This document shows positions 14,114 through 15,093 of a DNA stretch of 15,093 bases, in pieces. A model generated the notes under the pieces. It ran no database searches and was not told the DNA's origin. It was given only the letters and a program-made list of their open reading frames with translations. How positions within the stretch are numbered: position 1 is the first letter of the stretch; the number at the start of each line of letters is the position of its first letter. Position numbers and translations under genes: made by a program. Source of the stretch: Prevotellaceae bacterium UBA4359 (lineage in GTDB: Bacteria > Bacteroidota > Bacteroidia > Bacteroidales > Bacteroidaceae); contig DGSP01000014.1 of assembly GCA_002393555.1 (NCBI GenBank), positions 1 to 15,093 on the forward strand. Reading direction: 5' to 3'.

Positions 14114-14127
14114 GGACATTATTGTCC
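14114..14127. repeat. Short inverted repeat GGACA-N4-TGTCC
   Basis: GGACATTATTGTCC is a perfect 5-bp inverted repeat just beyond the break point of the gene remnant. It may be part of the end of a lost mobile element or an operator. Confidence 0.4.
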
Positions 14128-14137
14128 AAGAAAACAA

Positions 14138-14151
14138 TGCGGCTTGCCGCA
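14138..14151. repeat. Short inverted repeat TGCGGC-TT-GCCGCA
   Basis: Perfect 6-bp arms with a 2-base centre, 10 bases after the previous inverted repeat. A TATTTTTG box follows at 14162-14169 on the plus strand, but no gene starts after it. Confidence 0.4.
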
Positions 14152-14337
14152 ACATATAAACTATTTTTGTTTCGACTACTTATAACCTAAAGGTCAAGAT
14201 TTATCACCGTAAAGAGGCGAATCGGAGGGCTTTTTCCCACACTAAGAAATTCTGTGGTTTTCGTGTTTTCTGCGTGGGAAAATATTTATGGGAATCTGTG
14301 CAAACTGTGGGAAGAGGAAGACCTGATGAGTGGAACG

Positions 14338-14362
14338 TCGTGCAAATTGTAATAGCAACGGC
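14338..14362. repeat. 25-base unit, copy 1
   Basis: TCGTGCAAATTG, five variable bases, then GCAACGGC. It matches 14384-14408 at 20 of 25 positions, with starts 46 bases apart. Confidence 0.7.
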
Positions 14363-14383
14363 ACTCAATATACAATTGGAATG

Positions 14384-14408
14384 CCGTGCAAATTGAATGT
14401 GCAACGGC
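14384..14408. repeat. 25-base unit, copy 2
   Basis: CCGTGCAAATTG, five variable bases, then GCAACGGC, the partner of 14338-14362. It runs into the palindrome at 14399-14415. Confidence 0.7.
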
Positions 14409-14415
14409 GTTGCAC
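14399..14415. repeat. Perfect palindrome GTGCAAC-GGC-GTTGCAC
   Basis: Seven-base arms around a 3-base centre, able to form a tight hairpin. No T-run follows on either strand, so it is not an intrinsic terminator. Confidence 0.7.
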
Positions 14416-14791
14416 GTAGGGCAGGAGCAGCGGCGGTGGTTTGGTGCCTTCGACGAATGCTGAATTTTGGTCTTTTGGGGTGTGAGGTCGCTTCGCTTGG
14501 AGGTTTAGAGGTGCCTATAACATAAGCATGAGAATGAAAAGCATTCTTCAACTCATAACATCGTGAACTAAAAAAACTTAGAGCCAAACAAGTTGAGCAT
14601 TGGAGGAACTTGAAGAATTAAATTTTTCTGATACCGAATTGAGGTGTTATTATGCCAGAAAACACATCTGTCCACGTCTTCCCCACCTTTCCATCAACTC
14701 CCTTCCGCATCCTCCTCCACTCCCCAGTCATGTCTTCACGCTTCTGGCAGTCGTTTCTTCTCGGTTCTGGCAGGCATCTCGTTGAGGGATA

Positions 14792-14998
14792 ATACGAGTG
14801 CCAGACGGAGGTTGATACGAGTGCGAGGCTGGGGGTGATACGGGTGGGAGAGGGAGGGAGATACAGGTGCGAGATGGGGGTTGATACGGGTGCGAGCCTG
14901 GGGAAGATGCGGGTGAGAGGGGGAGGAAGATACGGGCGCAAAATGGAGGTGATGACGAGTGGACGATGGTGGTGGATGCAGGTGTGCGTTCGCAGAAG
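14792..14998. repeat. Nine diverged 23-bp tandem repeats
   Basis: Units start at 14792, 14815, 14838, 14861, 14884, 14907, 14930, 14953 and 14976, all exactly 23 bases apart. The common core is ATACGGGTGCGAG followed by a G-rich tail such as TGGGGGTTG. The last two units are the most diverged. Because 23 is not a multiple of three, the repeat stays open in several frames, which explains the overlapping His/Pro/Ser-rich frames on the minus strand. Confidence 0.9.
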
Positions 14999-15075
14999 AG
15001 TTGAAGGAGGGGACAATGAACAATGAAGTAACTACACAAAATCGTCTTATACAATGATGTCTCTTCTTTTCGCTG

Positions 15076-15092
15076 CAAGCGGCTTGTTTTTT
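15076..15092 (+). terminator. Short terminator-like hairpin at the window end
   Basis: CAAG-CGG-CTTG followed by six T on the plus strand. The stem is only 4-5 pairs and no plus-strand gene ends before it, so this is weak. Confidence 0.25.
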
Positions 15093-15093
15093 C

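Larger units (their letters stand above)
14204..14590. other. Repeat-rich stretch without a credible gene
   Basis: This stretch contains similar CTGTGG/CGTG/CTGCGTGGG blocks (about 14231-14312), a pair of 25-base GTGCAAATTG...GCAACGGC units and a 7-bp palindrome. A 127-codon minus-strand frame crosses it, but starts at TTG without a ribosome site and has a composition (many R, H, P, T, S and low-complexity runs) that follows from the repeats. It resembles intergenic repeat families rather than a coding region. Confidence 0.5.

Noticed and set aside
14162..14169. TATTTTTG as a promoter
   Set aside because: It matches the -7 pattern, but no TTTG lies at the right distance and no gene follows on that strand.
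14204..14587. 127-codon minus-strand frame
   Set aside because: TTG start without ribosome site, repeat-derived low-complexity composition and no domain. More likely a frame across an intergenic repeat family.
14600..14785. Plus-strand frame starting EELEELNFSDTELRCYYARK
   Set aside because: The first 20 residues look protein-like and could be a remnant, but the start would be TTG, no promoter is seen and the frame turns low-complexity at once.
14792..14998. CRISPR array
   Set aside because: The 23-base units are contiguous with no unique spacers, are diverged from each other, and no cas gene is nearby.
14618..15078. Three overlapping minus-strand frames rich in His, Pro and Ser
   Set aside because: All cross the 23-bp tandem repeat, which keeps several frames open at once. 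None has a ribosome site or signal peptide.

Overview
The window comes from a member of the Bacteroidales, most likely a Prevotella-like genome. Intergenic regions repeatedly carry the Bacteroidetes sigma-ABfr promoter pattern (TTTG about 19-20 bases upstream of TAnnTTTG), most often as TATCTTTGC. The housekeeping genes (class II fructose-bisphosphate aldolase, zinc-free type B ribosomal protein L31) fit the same group. No rRNA, tRNA, CRISPR array or complete insertion sequence is visible.

Bases 1-4.3 kb are an accessory block, entirely on the minus strand. In transcription order it holds a WYL-domain regulator, a DnaQ-like 3'-5' exonuclease broken by an internal deletion, a RhuM-Fic fusion, a DUF2441-like gene of unknown function, and a PD-(D/E)XK nuclease that runs off the window start. 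A perfect 32-bp direct repeat brackets the RhuM-Fic gene. The repeat is the last ten codons plus the stop codon of the exonuclease gene (plus one leading base), so the toxin-like gene looks inserted at that 3' end with duplication or regeneration of the gene end. The two genes nearest the window start are clearly more AT-rich than the rest and share a similar promoter/leader sequence. The mix of WYL regulator, nucleases and Fic protein suggests a defence or stress-response island; this is inference.

Bases 4.4-11.1 kb are core-like. They hold a periplasmic PAP2 phosphatase with a beta-rich C-terminal half (minus), fructose-bisphosphate aldolase with its own promoter and terminator (minus), rpmE2 with its promoter and a hairpin terminator (plus), an overlapping polysaccharide flippase/family 2 glycosyltransferase pair (minus), and a divergent D-2-hydroxyacid dehydrogenase (plus).

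Bases 11.1-13.9 kb carry three minus-strand genes in a row: a 112-residue protein of unknown function with a well-formed promoter, a membrane-anchored or secreted DUF3298 protein, and a very acidic lipoprotein. They may form an envelope-related operon.

Bases 13.9-15.1 kb contain no convincing intact gene. They hold a perfect 12-bp hairpin, the C-terminal remnant of a gene, several short inverted repeats, a region of repeated GTGCAAATTG/GCAACGGC motifs with a palindrome, and about nine diverged copies of a 23-bp tandem repeat. Reading frames over this stretch look like by-products of the repeats.
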